Shown: positions 53,790 to 63,400, counted from the first letter of the stretch. The stretch is 64,000 nucleotides of DNA from JAVZOV01 sp049976445 (GCA_049976445.1 JBMFIF010000002.1:7530-71529); one strand, 5' to 3'. Made by a program: numbers and translations. Notes: generated by a model from the letters alone, not told the origin.

Positions 53790-54161
53790 TTAATGTTGTT
53801 CATTATTGAGAAGGAATTCAATGTATTCTTTTATTACTGTAGCATTATTTCTTTCTTTGTCTTTGGTTGCATAAAGTAATGTTATGCTATTTTTTTGTTT
53901 TATTATCTCGATTAATTTTTGTAATGAAGGATTATTTTCTAATTCTTTAATATACCTTTTTTTAAATTCATTCCATTTAGCGGGATCATGAGAAAACCAT
54001 TTCCTTAAATCATTTGAAGGTGCAATATCTCTAAGCCATAAATCTATTTTTGATTTCTTTTTGCTTAATCCTCTAGGCCATAGTCTATCTACTAAAATTC
54101 TGTAACCATCATCTTCAGATGGTTCTTCGTAAATTCTTTTTATTTTAATCATTTTTCTCAT
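53790..54161 (-). CDS. DUF488 family protein
   Basis: 123 residues. It has the family hallmarks DGYRILVDRLWPRGLSK near the N-terminus, LRKWFSHDPAKWNEFKKRY in the middle and TLLYATKDKERNNA near the C-terminus. The fold is small and cytosolic; function is unknown. ATG 54161 and ATG 54152 are both possible starts. It stands between an element relic and the tetR gene. Confidence 0.85.
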   Translation of the reverse strand: MRKMIKIKRIYEEPSEDDGYRILVDRLWPRGLSKKKSKIDLWLRDIAPSNDLRKWFSHDPAKWNEFKKRYIKELENNPSLQKLIEIIKQKNSITLLYATKDKERNNATVIKEYIEFLLNNEQH

Positions 54162-54296
54162 TAAAAAAGTGAATTCTCATCTAAATATTTTTGACGGGCA
54201 TTAAATAAAAATCATCATTAACCATTATTTGAGTGTTAAATCAGATAATATTAAAATTGATTAGTTAGATAAGTGAGTTTTGAGATTTTTATTAGA

Positions 54297-54869
54297 TTAT
54301 TGTACTTTAAATAAAACATCTATGATCTTTTGTATATATTCATAAGGTTGCTCTACGCGTTCAGCAAAATCCATAGAAATAACATAATAAAATAAATTTC
54401 CAAGGAATATTTTTAAATAAAACTCATCGATCATTTTTCCAGTTAGGTTCTGTATTTTTTCTTTTAATTTGGTATAGTTTGAGTGATGAATTTTTTTGAA
54501 GGTTTCTTTAATTTCACTGTATCTATTTGCTATTCCTATGGAATAAAGGAAAAGTTTTCTTTCAATGGGGTCATTGTATTTTAGAATATATTTTAATGCT
54601 AGATCATTAAGCATTTCTTTAACATCATTATAATGTTTTTCTATTACATTGTTTAATACTTCAACTGGTGAAACACTGATAGCAATCTCTTTGATTAATT
54701 GCTCTTTGCTTGTAAAATATGTATAAAATGTGCCTTTGGAGAGTTTAACTTTTTCCATTATTTCATCTACTGTAGTCAAGTCAAAACCTTTTTCAGCGAA
54801 TATTTGACGTGCAGCCATGATGATTAATTTCTTTTTTTCGTTATTGCTATTCCTCATAATCCTACACAT
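54297..54869 (-). CDS. TetR/AcrR family transcriptional regulator
   Basis: 190 residues. The N-terminal helix-turn-helix reads AARQIFAEKGFDLTTVDEIM then KVKLSKGTFYTYFTSKEQLI, a textbook TetR DNA-binding domain; the rest is a helical ligand domain. It is divergent from the radical SAM pair, and the near-palindrome at 54898-54917 lies between the two promoters. It most likely represses both itself and the radical SAM genes. Confidence 0.9.
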   Translation of the reverse strand: MCRIMRNSNNEKKKLIIMAARQIFAEKGFDLTTVDEIMEKVKLSKGTFYTYFTSKEQLIKEIAISVSPVEVLNNVIEKHYNDVKEMLNDLALKYILKYNDPIERKLFLYSIGIANRYSEIKETFKKIHHSNYTKLKEKIQNLTGKMIDEFYLKIFLGNLFYYVISMDFAERVEQPYEYIQKIIDVLFKVQ

Positions 54870-54897
54870 AATTTAGTTCTGCATAGTTATATACTTT

Positions 54898-54917
54898 TTG
54901 GCTAACTAGTCAGTCAA
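54898..54917. promoter_or_regulatory. TetR-type operator between tetR and the radical SAM operon
   Basis: TTGGCTAACTAGTCAGTCAA is a 20-nt near-palindrome centred on ACTAGT, with 16 of 20 positions symmetric. It resembles the TGACTGAC-type sites bound by many TetR proteins. It lies next to the TATA boxes of both divergent genes (TATATAAC on the minus strand, AATATAAG on the plus strand). Confidence 0.7.
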
Positions 54918-54957
54918 AAATATAAGTATCTTTAAAGAAATATATAAGTGAGAAATT

Positions 54958-56481
54958 ATGGGTAATACTAATGGTTCGAATTCAATGGTTAATGCTATAG
55001 AATCATTTAAGGGTATTGTAGATAATCCATTGAGTAAGTATTTATTAAGATATTTAACTGGTTATTGTGAGAAGGATCATGAGAATCGGTTAGAGGTTGC
55101 TCTTGAACTTTACTTAGGAATTAGGAAAGATGCTTGTTTTTCTTGTCGATCAGCTTCTAAGGTTGTTAGTTACATTGTTAAAAAAGGTGCAAAGAGTTTT
55201 GGAGTTAGTGAGGATCAATTAAAAAGTACTATGAAAGATTCGTATTGGAGAAGAGGTCTTATTAGTGTACTTAAAGGTATAGCATTTTTTGGTGTTCGCA
55301 AGCCGTTTGTACCAGGGGCTCCGTTTCAAGTCGTATGGAATATAACCAAAGCGTGTAATATGAACTGTTTGCATTGTTATGAAAGCGCTGGCATAAAGGG
55401 TAATGATGAACTCACTTCTGAACAAATTCATCAGGGAATAGATATACTTGCTGATGCTGGCGTAACTATCTTAGCGTTTTCTGGAGGTGAGCCAACAATA
55501 CATCCTAATATAGTAGAATTCATTAGTCATGCTCACAATAGGGGAATGTACGTAGCTATTGCTACTAATGGTTATGTTTTAGCCAATAAGTATGTTATAA
55601 GAAAATTAAAGAGTGCAGGTTTAGGATATGTACAGATTAGTCTAGATGGTCTGAATCCAAACACTCATGACTCATTTAGAAGGGTGAAGGGTGCTTGGGA
55701 ACATGCTGTTCGTGCAATAAAAAATAGTATTGAGGAAGGATTATTTGTTGAAGTAGCTACTACTGTTACAAAATACAATATTAATGAAATACCTGAAATG
55801 ATTAAGTTTGTCAGAAATCTTAAAGCTAATTGGTTTATGTTATATAATTTTGTCCCTACAGGGCGTGGGAAAGAGATTATAGAAAGTGATCTTTCACCGA
55901 GAGAACGTTTTGATCTTTTAAAATTAGCCTATTCAGAAACAGGTGATGGTGGTTTGCAAGTGCTTTCCACAGCTCCTCAGTATGCTGCTGTTGCGCAAAT
56001 GTTTAATAAGAATGGTAAGAATATAATACCAACTCATTTCTATAATCCTGAATATAATGATCCAAAAATACGTCAGTTAGCAGAATTTATTGGTGGTTGT
56101 GGTGCTGGGAGGTTTTATATATCGATCGAGCCAAATGGAGACATATATCCATGCGTATTCTTTCCACATGTAGATGAAGTAAAAATCGGTAATTTGTTAA
56201 AAGATGATTTCGAAAAACTTTGGAGGGAACATGAGTTATTATGGAAATTACGAAATAAGGATATTTTAGAAGGATTCTGTGGTAAATGTGCGTTTAGATA
56301 TACATGTGGGGGGTGTCGAGCTCGTGCATATAATTATTTTGGCAACGTATTAGCACCTGACCCAGGATGCATTTTTAATTCTAAAGAATGGAATAAATTA
56401 AGGTCTGAATTGCTTATTAAATATCATGCAGAGGAAACACCAGCAGGTAATATTCTCATAAGAATAAATGATACACCATGA
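54958..56481 (+). CDS. Radical SAM/SPASM protein with N-terminal helical domain
   Basis: 507 residues. An N-terminal ~120-residue domain with CFSC precedes the radical SAM motif CNMNCLHC (133-140). A C-terminal SPASM region (CGAG, YPCVFF, CGKCAFRYTCGGC) supplies extra [4Fe-4S] clusters. SPASM proteins modify peptides, proteins or tetrapyrroles. The N-terminal domain resembles one found in a family common in archaea whose function I do not know. GTGAG precedes the ATG by 5 nt. It overlaps the next gene by 4 nt (ATGA). Confidence 0.87.
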   Translation: MGNTNGSNSMVNAIESFKGIVDNPLSKYLLRYLTGYCEKDHENRLEVALELYLGIRKDACFSCRSASKVVSYIVKKGAKSFGVSEDQLKSTMKDSYWRRGLISVLKGIAFFGVRKPFVPGAPFQVVWNITKACNMNCLHCYESAGIKGNDELTSEQIHQGIDILADAGVTILAFSGGEPTIHPNIVEFISHAHNRGMYVAIATNGYVLANKYVIRKLKSAGLGYVQISLDGLNPNTHDSFRRVKGAWEHAVRAIKNSIEEGLFVEVATTVTKYNINEIPEMIKFVRNLKANWFMLYNFVPTGRGKEIIESDLSPRERFDLLKLAYSETGDGGLQVLSTAPQYAAVAQMFNKNGKNIIPTHFYNPEYNDPKIRQLAEFIGGCGAGRFYISIEPNGDIYPCVFFPHVDEVKIGNLLKDDFEKLWREHELLWKLRNKDILEGFCGKCAFRYTCGGCRARAYNYFGNVLAPDPGCIFNSKEWNKLRSELLIKYHAEETPAGNILIRINDTP

Positions 56482-57926
56482 CGCGCATTATTCTCATAAA
56501 TCCTATAGATAGAACTCAGATCACTAATAGGCTTGGACTAAAAGCACCACCACTAAATTTAATGTACCTTGCGTCTGCGCTTGAAAAAGCTGGATTCTAT
56601 GTTAAAATTATAGATGCTAATCTTTATAATATACTACCGCATCAAATAGCAAGAGTAATAAAAGGGTTTAGACCTGATATTATTGGTTTAACAGCTGCAA
56701 CCGCTACCATAAAAACTGCTTTACATTATGTATCAGAAATCAAAAAGGCTATATCAAACGTATTTACCATAATAGGTGGACCTCATGTTACTTTTCTTCC
56801 AACAGAAACATTGAATATGTCAAAAGATTTAGATGCGGTAGTTATAGGTGAAGGTGAAGAAACCATCGTCAAGATAGCAGAATCTTATGAAAAAAGTAAT
56901 CCGGAATGGCTTTCTAACATAAGAGGAGTGGCTTATAGGATAAAAAATCATGATTCAAGTAAAATAAAAATCACACCCCCAAGGCCTTTTATTAAAAACT
57001 TAGATTTAATACCATTCCCGGCTCGTCATTTAGTACCGTTTAACGAATATAAGCTGTACAACAAGGATACACCCATAGGTAGTATGATTACAAGTAGGGG
57101 TTGCGTTTTTGCATGTAATTATTGTTCATCCTCGCACCTGATGGGAAGAATGTTTCGAGCACGCAGTTCAAAAAATGTAGTTGATGAAATCGAAGAATTA
57201 GTATACAAATACAATGTTGATACAATCGAATTTATTGATGATATTTTCACTCTAAACAAAAAACGTGCATTAGAGATTGCTAAGGAAATACGCTCTAGAA
57301 AAATTGATATAAACTTTGTTGCATCATCTAGAGTTGATACTATAAACCGTGAATTATTAACAGAATTAAAAAAAGCTGGGCTTTCAACAATGTATTATGG
57401 TGTAGAATCAGGTTCAGAACGCGTTTTAAAATTAATGAATAAAAGAATCACGTTATCACAAGCGGAAAAAGCCATAAATGAAACTAAAAACATTGGTGTT
57501 AGTACACTAGCATCATTCATACTAGGTTATCCAGGTGAAACTCTTAATGAGATGTGGGCCACTATAAAATTCTCTATAAAACTTAACCCAGATTATGCAC
57601 AATTCTCCATACTCACACCATATCCTGGGACACCAATATACTATGAACTTAAACAAAAAGGATTAATCGCTACAGAAGATTGGGATAAATACACAGTATT
57701 AGACCCAGTTATAGAATATGAAAAATTAGGATTAAGCAAACACATAGTCTCAAAAATGCTCAGAGAAGCATATTTAAGATTTTATCTAAGACCAAGATAC
57801 TTATTAAAACGAATAACAATGTTAAAGGCTCTAATATATACAATGATCAATACTTATATCTTACCTATTTTTCAACACAAAGACTCATTAGGTTGGTATA
57901 AGGACCTAAGCACTCATCACGATTGA
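56478..57926 (+). CDS. B12-binding-domain radical SAM protein
   Basis: 482 residues. An N-terminal Rossmann-type cobalamin-binding domain (APPLNLMYLASALEKAG, DIIGLTAATATIKTA, IIGGPHVTFLP) precedes the radical SAM motif CVFACNYC (209-216). The C-terminal ~150 residues follow the class B methyltransferase-like pattern. Members methylate or rearrange unreactive carbons. It is translationally coupled to the SPASM protein and probably uses cobamide made by the salvage locus 20 kb away. The substrate is unknown. Confidence 0.87.
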   Translation: MTRIILINPIDRTQITNRLGLKAPPLNLMYLASALEKAGFYVKIIDANLYNILPHQIARVIKGFRPDIIGLTAATATIKTALHYVSEIKKAISNVFTIIGGPHVTFLPTETLNMSKDLDAVVIGEGEETIVKIAESYEKSNPEWLSNIRGVAYRIKNHDSSKIKITPPRPFIKNLDLIPFPARHLVPFNEYKLYNKDTPIGSMITSRGCVFACNYCSSSHLMGRMFRARSSKNVVDEIEELVYKYNVDTIEFIDDIFTLNKKRALEIAKEIRSRKIDINFVASSRVDTINRELLTELKKAGLSTMYYGVESGSERVLKLMNKRITLSQAEKAINETKNIGVSTLASFILGYPGETLNEMWATIKFSIKLNPDYAQFSILTPYPGTPIYYELKQKGLIATEDWDKYTVLDPVIEYEKLGLSKHIVSKMLREAYLRFYLRPRYLLKRITMLKALIYTMINTYILPIFQHKDSLGWYKDLSTHHD

Positions 57927-58102
57927 AGACAGAAGATTTTCACTCCTAAAATGCTCACCAATCTGTTGTCACTCCTTTAAACCTTCATTATAGAAAACTG
58001 TTCAAAAATATTACTGATAGAAATTTAATGCTTTTTTACATAATTTTTGTCCCTTAATCTTCATAAAGTGATGATGAATCTTTCATCGTTGAGCTTATTT
58101 AT

Positions 58103-58190
58103 TGGGTAGTCGAATCATTTTAGGATAAATTTTATACTATCTTAAGAAAAGATGAGTATGGATTGGTTCATACTAACCTGACTCCACCAC
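58103..58190 (+). mobile_element. Solitary IS200/IS605-type left end
   Basis: About 87% identical to 53452-53540. The hairpin (58156-58173) keeps its stem with an A-to-G change that leaves a G-T pair. Only the left end remains. Together with the inverted-repeat end at 58229 it accounts for much of the 57927-58323 gap; 57927-58102 holds AT-rich sequence with no feature I can name. Confidence 0.6.
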
Positions 58191-58228
58191 ATATTTATCA
58201 AGTAGCATTTTTCAAACTACAACACACA

Positions 58229-58245
58229 CAATTATGTAGCAAAGC
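58229..58245. repeat. Solitary end related to the 10.1-kb MITE
   Basis: CAATTATGTAGCAAAGC matches GAATTATGCAACAAAGC of the MITE right end at 14 of 17 positions. No partner end lies within a few hundred bases, so it is a decayed copy. Confidence 0.45.
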
Positions 58246-58323
58246 AAAACTTAATTAATCTTTATAAATTGTTTACGATATCTATTTATTCATAAAATGA
58301 TAAATTCTCTTGAGGTGTTTTAA

Positions 58324-60360
58324 TTGAAAATATTACCGTGGATCATTATAGTGATGATCTTAAACTTAATGTTCGTAATGCAAGCACCTATTCACGCACA
58401 AACGTTACCTCCAAACAGAGCAATAATATTCCCAACACCATTATCACCTGCGGTTGTTTTAGTTGGATCAACATTTAATGTTACAATAAATGCGCCTCAA
58501 AGTGCATTAAATTGGACAGCCCAAGGATATGGTATTAAACTAGTAAATAATACATTAATATCTTTAAACACGACATTTTACATTACCAACACTTATTATA
58601 ATTCATCAAATAGCCTGTGGATCTTAAGTTTAAACGTACCTGATACTACGATACCCGGACTTTATACGCTTCAGGTTATCTTTCGTCTCGGTAATTCGAT
58701 TTTAAAATATGTTCAGGAAAAAAGTGTATGGATTCTTGATAAATGGCCTGATAGGTTACGTATTGCTCAATTTACCGATGTTCATATAGGTGTTCCTGAG
58801 GCGATAAGTCTCTTTACTACTGGGATTATTAGTGCTCAACTATTTAATTCAACTGTAGTATTCATAACTGGAGATGATGGTGATACTGCGGCTGAATGGC
58901 AAGAACTAACTTTTAGGCAGCTTTCATTACTTGCACCCACACTACCAACTTTTGCCATACCTGGAAATCACGATGCTAGAACAACAGCCTATGATGATTA
59001 TGTAGGGCCTCGTCAATACTTCACAAACTTAGGAAAATTCCTTGTAATAGGAATAGATACAGGTGAAAATGGAGCTATATCTTATAACACACTACGATGG
59101 ATGCAACAAGTACTAATGTTATATGGCGATAATAAAGTCAAAATACTCCTTATGCATCATCCCTTATTCAGTACCAAAGTACAAGGTTATCTCAGCACAT
59201 CATTATCAAACGTTTCAACATCAATGCTATATTATAGCTGGGCTGCTAACCCTGACATCGCCAAGGCTCTTCTCAAGACTATAGAAGACTTTAACATCAC
59301 ATTAATCTTAGCTGGCCATGTGCACACAGACAGAATTGTTGTAGTAAATTCAACAGTAACAAAATCACTACACTGGTTTATAACCACTACAACAACAGGA
59401 GAAGGAAGGCCTGAATATAATGGTTTTAGAATAATTGACATAGATAAAGAAGGCCATGTTAACATACCTTTCATGCCTCCATGGGGAAAAATCGAACAAT
59501 ATCCGAATAGTATTCCTATAGATAAAACATGGTCACAAGGATACTTAGATGCAAGACTCATATATAATAATAAAAAAATAGTAGTAACAGTTAACATTAC
59601 TAATGCTCTAACTTACGTTAATTTAAATTCTGTAATAATACTTAACTCAAACAGTAGTGTTACGTTATCAAACTATAAAACATATACTAACTCTTATGGA
59701 TCAAGCGCTTCAGCAACATTATTAAGCAGTACAAGTATTGCAGGATTAAACTATTATGCAGTAAAAATAAACGTTCCATCAAGAAGTGGTATAAGAATAA
59801 CATTAGCACCATATGATGATACTGATGTACCAACAGGAAAAATAGTATACACATTACCACTTCAACCAGAACCTAATGCCCCAATATCGGTATACATACA
59901 AGCATCCGATACAGGCTGGGGTATCTTGAGAGTATATGCAGAATATTTATATCAAAATAAAGAAACTGTTATCGAATCAACATATGAACAACCATACTAT
60001 AAGATAACATTACCAGGATTTCCACCTGGAACAGTTATTAATATTACAATAAAAATTACTGATGTTGCAGGTCATGCTACAACATTGACCCTGCCCATAA
60101 ACTTCGGCATCATATCTACTACATCTACTACGACGTTAACCCTAACTACTACGACCACAACATCAACTACATCAAAAACCACTACAACAATCACAACGAC
60201 CACTACAACTATAACCACCACGAGTACACCATTATTAACAACCACTACAGAGACCTTAATAACGACCAGCCCAGTTAGTATTATTAATCCATTAACCGTT
60301 ATAATAATAGCCATAGTAATAGGAGTGATACTATTTGTTATAATTGTCAGACGTAAATAA
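58324..60360 (+). CDS. Secreted, membrane-anchored metallophosphoesterase
   Basis: 678 residues from TTG 58324, which has GAGGTG 6 nt upstream. A signal peptide (1-25) and a beta-sandwich domain are followed by the calcineurin-like core: FTDVHIG (151-157), ITGDDGD, IPGNHDAR, MHHPLF and AGHVHTDR, which keep the metal ligands. A ~55-residue Thr-rich stretch, probably O-glycosylated, forms a stalk before the C-terminal membrane helix and RRK tail. It is an extracellular phosphatase or phosphodiesterase, possibly supplying phosphate. Confidence 0.87.
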   Translation: MKILPWIIIVMILNLMFVMQAPIHAQTLPPNRAIIFPTPLSPAVVLVGSTFNVTINAPQSALNWTAQGYGIKLVNNTLISLNTTFYITNTYYNSSNSLWILSLNVPDTTIPGLYTLQVIFRLGNSILKYVQEKSVWILDKWPDRLRIAQFTDVHIGVPEAISLFTTGIISAQLFNSTVVFITGDDGDTAAEWQELTFRQLSLLAPTLPTFAIPGNHDARTTAYDDYVGPRQYFTNLGKFLVIGIDTGENGAISYNTLRWMQQVLMLYGDNKVKILLMHHPLFSTKVQGYLSTSLSNVSTSMLYYSWAANPDIAKALLKTIEDFNITLILAGHVHTDRIVVVNSTVTKSLHWFITTTTTGEGRPEYNGFRIIDIDKEGHVNIPFMPPWGKIEQYPNSIPIDKTWSQGYLDARLIYNNKKIVVTVNITNALTYVNLNSVIILNSNSSVTLSNYKTYTNSYGSSASATLLSSTSIAGLNYYAVKINVPSRSGIRITLAPYDDTDVPTGKIVYTLPLQPEPNAPISVYIQASDTGWGILRVYAEYLYQNKETVIESTYEQPYYKITLPGFPPGTVINITIKITDVAGHATTLTLPINFGIISTTSTTTLTLTTTTTTSTTSKTTTTITTTTTTITTTSTPLLTTTTETLITTSPVSIINPLTVIIIAIVIGVILFVIIVRRK

Positions 60361-60389
60361 TTATTCTAATTTTTATTTGAAGCGTTTAC

Positions 60390-61310
60390 TTAAATTATTT
60401 TACTAAGAATCATTCCAATAATATAAAAAATACCGAAGAGTAAAGTAAATTTAGATGTTTGTGGTGCAGCAGTATTTGGAATTTGTTTTGAAAAGCGTTT
60501 TATAAGGCTTATTAATTTTGGAAGTGTTAAGAAGATTATAAGTGATGGAATTCCCAAAATGTTAATGATAATGAACAATATAACTAAAATGAGCGGTGAT
60601 GTTACTAATATATAGTATAATTTTAATGCATTTTGTTTTCCAATAAGGATTGGTAGTGTCTTTATATTTGAAGATTTATCATATTCATAATCTCTTATTC
60701 CATCAATTAATAATACAGCTGCTACGAGTAATCCTATTGGGAATGAGATTAAAATTGGTTTGAAGGAGATTATTCCGGTTTGTGCATAATAAGAACCTAA
60801 GAATATTAATGGTCCCCATACTATAAACACGGCTAGCTCTCCTAATCCTTTATACTTGTATTTTAATGGTGGACCAGTGTATTCTAACGATATTAATGCA
60901 CCGATCAAGCCTAAAAATAAGATTAAAGGTCTTCTTAAGAGGTATAAAGAAAATCCTGCTAAGACTGCTACAAAAAAGTATCCTATTGATATTTTAAGCG
61001 TGTGGTGCGGTTTAAAGATGCCTGATATTATAGGATGTGGTCTGTATCTTGTGGTTGGGGCATCGGGCTTATCTACCCCATAAAGAGTATCAAAATAGTC
61101 GTTTATTACATTCGTATAAGCGTGCAGTGAAATAGCACCTATTAAAGTAATTAGATAAATAATTGGATTAAAGATGTTAAGTTCATAATAAGCATAAGCA
61201 ATTCCTGATGTTACGGATGCGATTGTCATAAGGAAACTCCAAGGCCTAGTTATATACACTACATTTATAATAAATTTCCAAAGATTATTAAAAGAACTTG
61301 GCATTATCAT
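60390..61310 (-). CDS. UbiA family prenyltransferase
   Basis: 306 residues from ATG 61310; ATG 61304 and an upstream in-frame ATG at 61343 are alternatives. About eight membrane helices. The two Asp-rich motifs are NDYFDTLYGVD and DGIRDYEYDKSSN, which bind the Mg-prenyl diphosphate. The family makes quinones and archaeal lipids; quinone synthesis is plausible, but the acceptor cannot be decided from sequence. It is the third gene after the oxidoreductase and CPBP genes. Confidence 0.87.
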   Translation of the reverse strand: MIMPSSFNNLWKFIINVVYITRPWSFLMTIASVTSGIAYAYYELNIFNPIIYLITLIGAISLHAYTNVINDYFDTLYGVDKPDAPTTRYRPHPIISGIFKPHHTLKISIGYFFVAVLAGFSLYLLRRPLILFLGLIGALISLEYTGPPLKYKYKGLGELAVFIVWGPLIFLGSYYAQTGIISFKPILISFPIGLLVAAVLLIDGIRDYEYDKSSNIKTLPILIGKQNALKLYYILVTSPLILVILFIIINILGIPSLIIFLTLPKLISLIKRFSKQIPNTAAPQTSKFTLLFGIFYIIGMILSKII

Positions 61311-61317
61311 CACTTCT

Positions 61318-61941
61318 TTACAACAATATAGGAAAAATGACAATAACTAACTCTAGCCAAATGATATGCGTAATCATTGATGGTATAATACCAAATTGAT
61401 AAGCTACGTATCCTGTGACTAATCCTACTATTAACGCTGCTATTACTAATATATAATTAAAAGTGGCTATGTGAACCATCGAATAGTAAATCGATGATAA
61501 AATCCATGGATATTGTACATTATTAATGAATATGCCTTGGATAAATCCTCTCCAATAGATTTCTTCCATTATGCCTATTATTATTAATGCAATACTTAGA
61601 ATTATTTTGTTTGTATTCAAAACCATACCATATATGCTCAAAACTAAATTTTCGAAACCAAGATAATAGCTAATCTTACCACCTAACAAAAAAATTATGT
61701 AAAGCACAAAAGATGATACGACACCGATAAAGATAGATTCCAACTTAGATTTTTGATCTTGTACGTTAATTAAAAGACGCATTAGATCATTTTTAAAGAA
61801 TATTACAGTTGTTAATCCAAGAAAAGTAGTCGCTAAGCCCATTGAATATAAGAAGGTATTTCTTAAGATTACGAAAACTAATGGCCACACAATTAAAGGA
61901 AAAGTAAATAGTAACATATGCGAAATGTTCTTTCGCATCAT
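61318..61941 (-). CDS. CPBP-family intramembrane metalloprotease
   Basis: 207 residues, about seven membrane helices. The CPBP motifs are EEIYWRGFIQGIF (EExxxR) and SIYYSMVHIATFN (His), with a further His in SMITHIIWLE. Relatives are Rce1-like CAAX proteases or bacteriocin-immunity proteins. The ATG immediately follows the oxidoreductase stop codon. The substrate is unknown. Confidence 0.85.
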   Translation of the reverse strand: MMRKNISHMLLFTFPLIVWPLVFVILRNTFLYSMGLATTFLGLTTVIFFKNDLMRLLINVQDQKSKLESIFIGVVSSFVLYIIFLLGGKISYYLGFENLVLSIYGMVLNTNKIILSIALIIIGIMEEIYWRGFIQGIFINNVQYPWILSSIYYSMVHIATFNYILVIAALIVGLVTGYVAYQFGIIPSMITHIIWLELVIVIFPILL

Positions 61942-62976
61942 CTAATTCACCTTTATAACTATTTTTCCAAAAACCTCACCACTCTCTAGAAGTCTATGCG
62001 CTTCAGCTATTTCCTCTAAATTAAAAGTTTTATGAATTATTGGTTGTATATATCCCTTTTTCACTAACTGAAACGCATCCATAAGTTCCCATACATTTCC
62101 AGTATGCATACCGATAATTTTAATATGTTTTAAGTAAATCCTTCTCCAATTAATTGGTAATAAATCAGAATCTCTTACACCAAAAGTAATTATCTTACCT
62201 CCTACTTTGACAATATCTAAATCTACTGATCTTGATATTGCAGAACCTATTGGATCTATAACTATGTCAACACCTTCACAGCTTGTGAATTCTTTAACTT
62301 TATCAACTAAATCACTCGAATTATAATTAAGCACAAGATCAGCTCCTAATTCCTTCATCTTCTGAATTTTCCACTCCTTACTCGTGACAGTTATAACATG
62401 TGCACCAAAAAACTTCGCTATTTGAATAGAAAACGTGCCAACACCACCACTACCACCCCAAATAAATACTGTATCATTACGTTTGATATTACCTAATGTA
62501 ACTAATGATCTCCAACTAGTCAGCAATGCTAAAGGTACGGCTCCTAATTTCTCAAGGTCTAATTTAGATTCGATTTTTACTAAAGATCTAATTGGAACTT
62601 TTATGTATTCTGCATAACTACCATCAATTTGAAACCCTATCATTCTCCATTTAGAGCACATATTCTCTAATCCTTTTAAACATGTTTTACAATAACCGCA
62701 ACCGATGACAGGATTAACGATCACAGTATCACCTACACATACATTAGTAACGTCATCACTGACTTTTTCAACATATCCAACCACATCACTACCAAGTATA
62801 TGTGGGAATTTTATAGAAATACCGGGATAACCATTTCTAACAAGCGTATCAATCCTATTTATAGAAGTATACAAAATTTTCACAAGGACCTCTCCTGAGC
62901 TAGGGATTGGATCTTCAACTTTTCCTAGTTCAAGAACTTCAGGTCCACCGTGATGTCTAATAAAGACTGCTCTCAT
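61942..62976 (-). CDS. MDR-superfamily oxidoreductase lacking catalytic zinc ligands
   Basis: 344 residues from ATG 62976, with GTGAT before it; the frame is open to 63024. The structural zinc lobe is present (CGYCKTCLKGLENMC). The catalytic-site GHE motif of alcohol dehydrogenases is replaced by GSD (PHILGSDVVGYV), as in quinone-oxidoreductase-like members. NAD(P) binding: WGGSGGVGTFSIQIA. It probably reduces a quinone or enone. A 24-bp dyad at 63016-63039 lies at its promoter, downstream of a winged-helix regulator gene. Confidence 0.85.
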   Translation of the reverse strand: MRAVFIRHHGGPEVLELGKVEDPIPSSGEVLVKILYTSINRIDTLVRNGYPGISIKFPHILGSDVVGYVEKVSDDVTNVCVGDTVIVNPVIGCGYCKTCLKGLENMCSKWRMIGFQIDGSYAEYIKVPIRSLVKIESKLDLEKLGAVPLALLTSWRSLVTLGNIKRNDTVFIWGGSGGVGTFSIQIAKFFGAHVITVTSKEWKIQKMKELGADLVLNYNSSDLVDKVKEFTSCEGVDIVIDPIGSAISRSVDLDIVKVGGKIITFGVRDSDLLPINWRRIYLKHIKIIGMHTGNVWELMDAFQLVKKGYIQPIIHKTFNLEEIAEAHRLLESGEVFGKIVIKVN

Positions 62977-63015
62977 ACTTATCACTAAATAAATCAATAG
63001 AAAACAATATATAAA

Positions 63016-63039
63016 TATTACCACTATATAATAGTAATA
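63016..63039. promoter_or_regulatory. 24-bp near-palindrome at the MDR oxidoreductase promoter
   Basis: TATTAC at one end and GTAATA at the other frame a core with TATATA; 20 of 24 positions are symmetric. It overlaps the TATA region of the downstream gene and is a good candidate site for the winged-helix protein encoded next door. Confidence 0.5.
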
Positions 63040-63121
63040 TATTTATATTAATTTCCTTCATGAAATAGTATTCTCTTAAAATATGCTAAGAAGTTAGTAA
63101 AGGGATTAAATCTAAATACAA

Positions 63122-63400
63122 TTATATTTCAAGACCGAGTTTATCTAAAATTTTTTGTAATCGTTCTATTTCATCTAACAACTTCATACCTTTTTCTGTT
63201 AGTATATAATATTTTTTCTCATCATCCTCAATTTTTTTCACTAGTTCCTTTTTGATCAGATAATCTAATACCGTAGTGAGCCTGTCGTAAGGCATTCTAG
63301 AACCATACATGATTCTTGTGATGGAGGCTTTCCCCTCTTCATTAATGGTCTTTAATATATCTCTTATAATTCCAACCCTGCTTCTTGACTGCTTTCGCAT
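63122..63400 (-). CDS. Winged-helix transcriptional regulator, Sso10a/COG3432-like
   Basis: 92 residues: a winged helix (GIIRDILKTINEEGKASITR, MYGSRMPYDRLTTVLDYLI, then a wing with KKYYILTEKG) followed by a C-terminal helix (LLDEIERLQKILDKLGL) that would form a dimeric coiled coil. This is the layout of Sso10a-like DNA-binding proteins. It may control the oxidoreductase operon through the nearby dyad. Confidence 0.82.
   Translation of the reverse strand: MRKQSRSRVGIIRDILKTINEEGKASITRIMYGSRMPYDRLTTVLDYLIKKELVKKIEDDEKKYYILTEKGMKLLDEIERLQKILDKLGLEI

Noticed and set aside
60112..60290. ACC/ACA/ACT-rich tract as a possible satellite or CRISPR-like repeat
   Set aside because: It codes in frame for the threonine-rich linker; units are irregular and without spacers.
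60072..60314. Valine-rich minus-strand frame
   Set aside because: It is the reverse shadow of the Thr-rich stalk of the metallophosphoesterase; the composition is an artefact of ACN codons.
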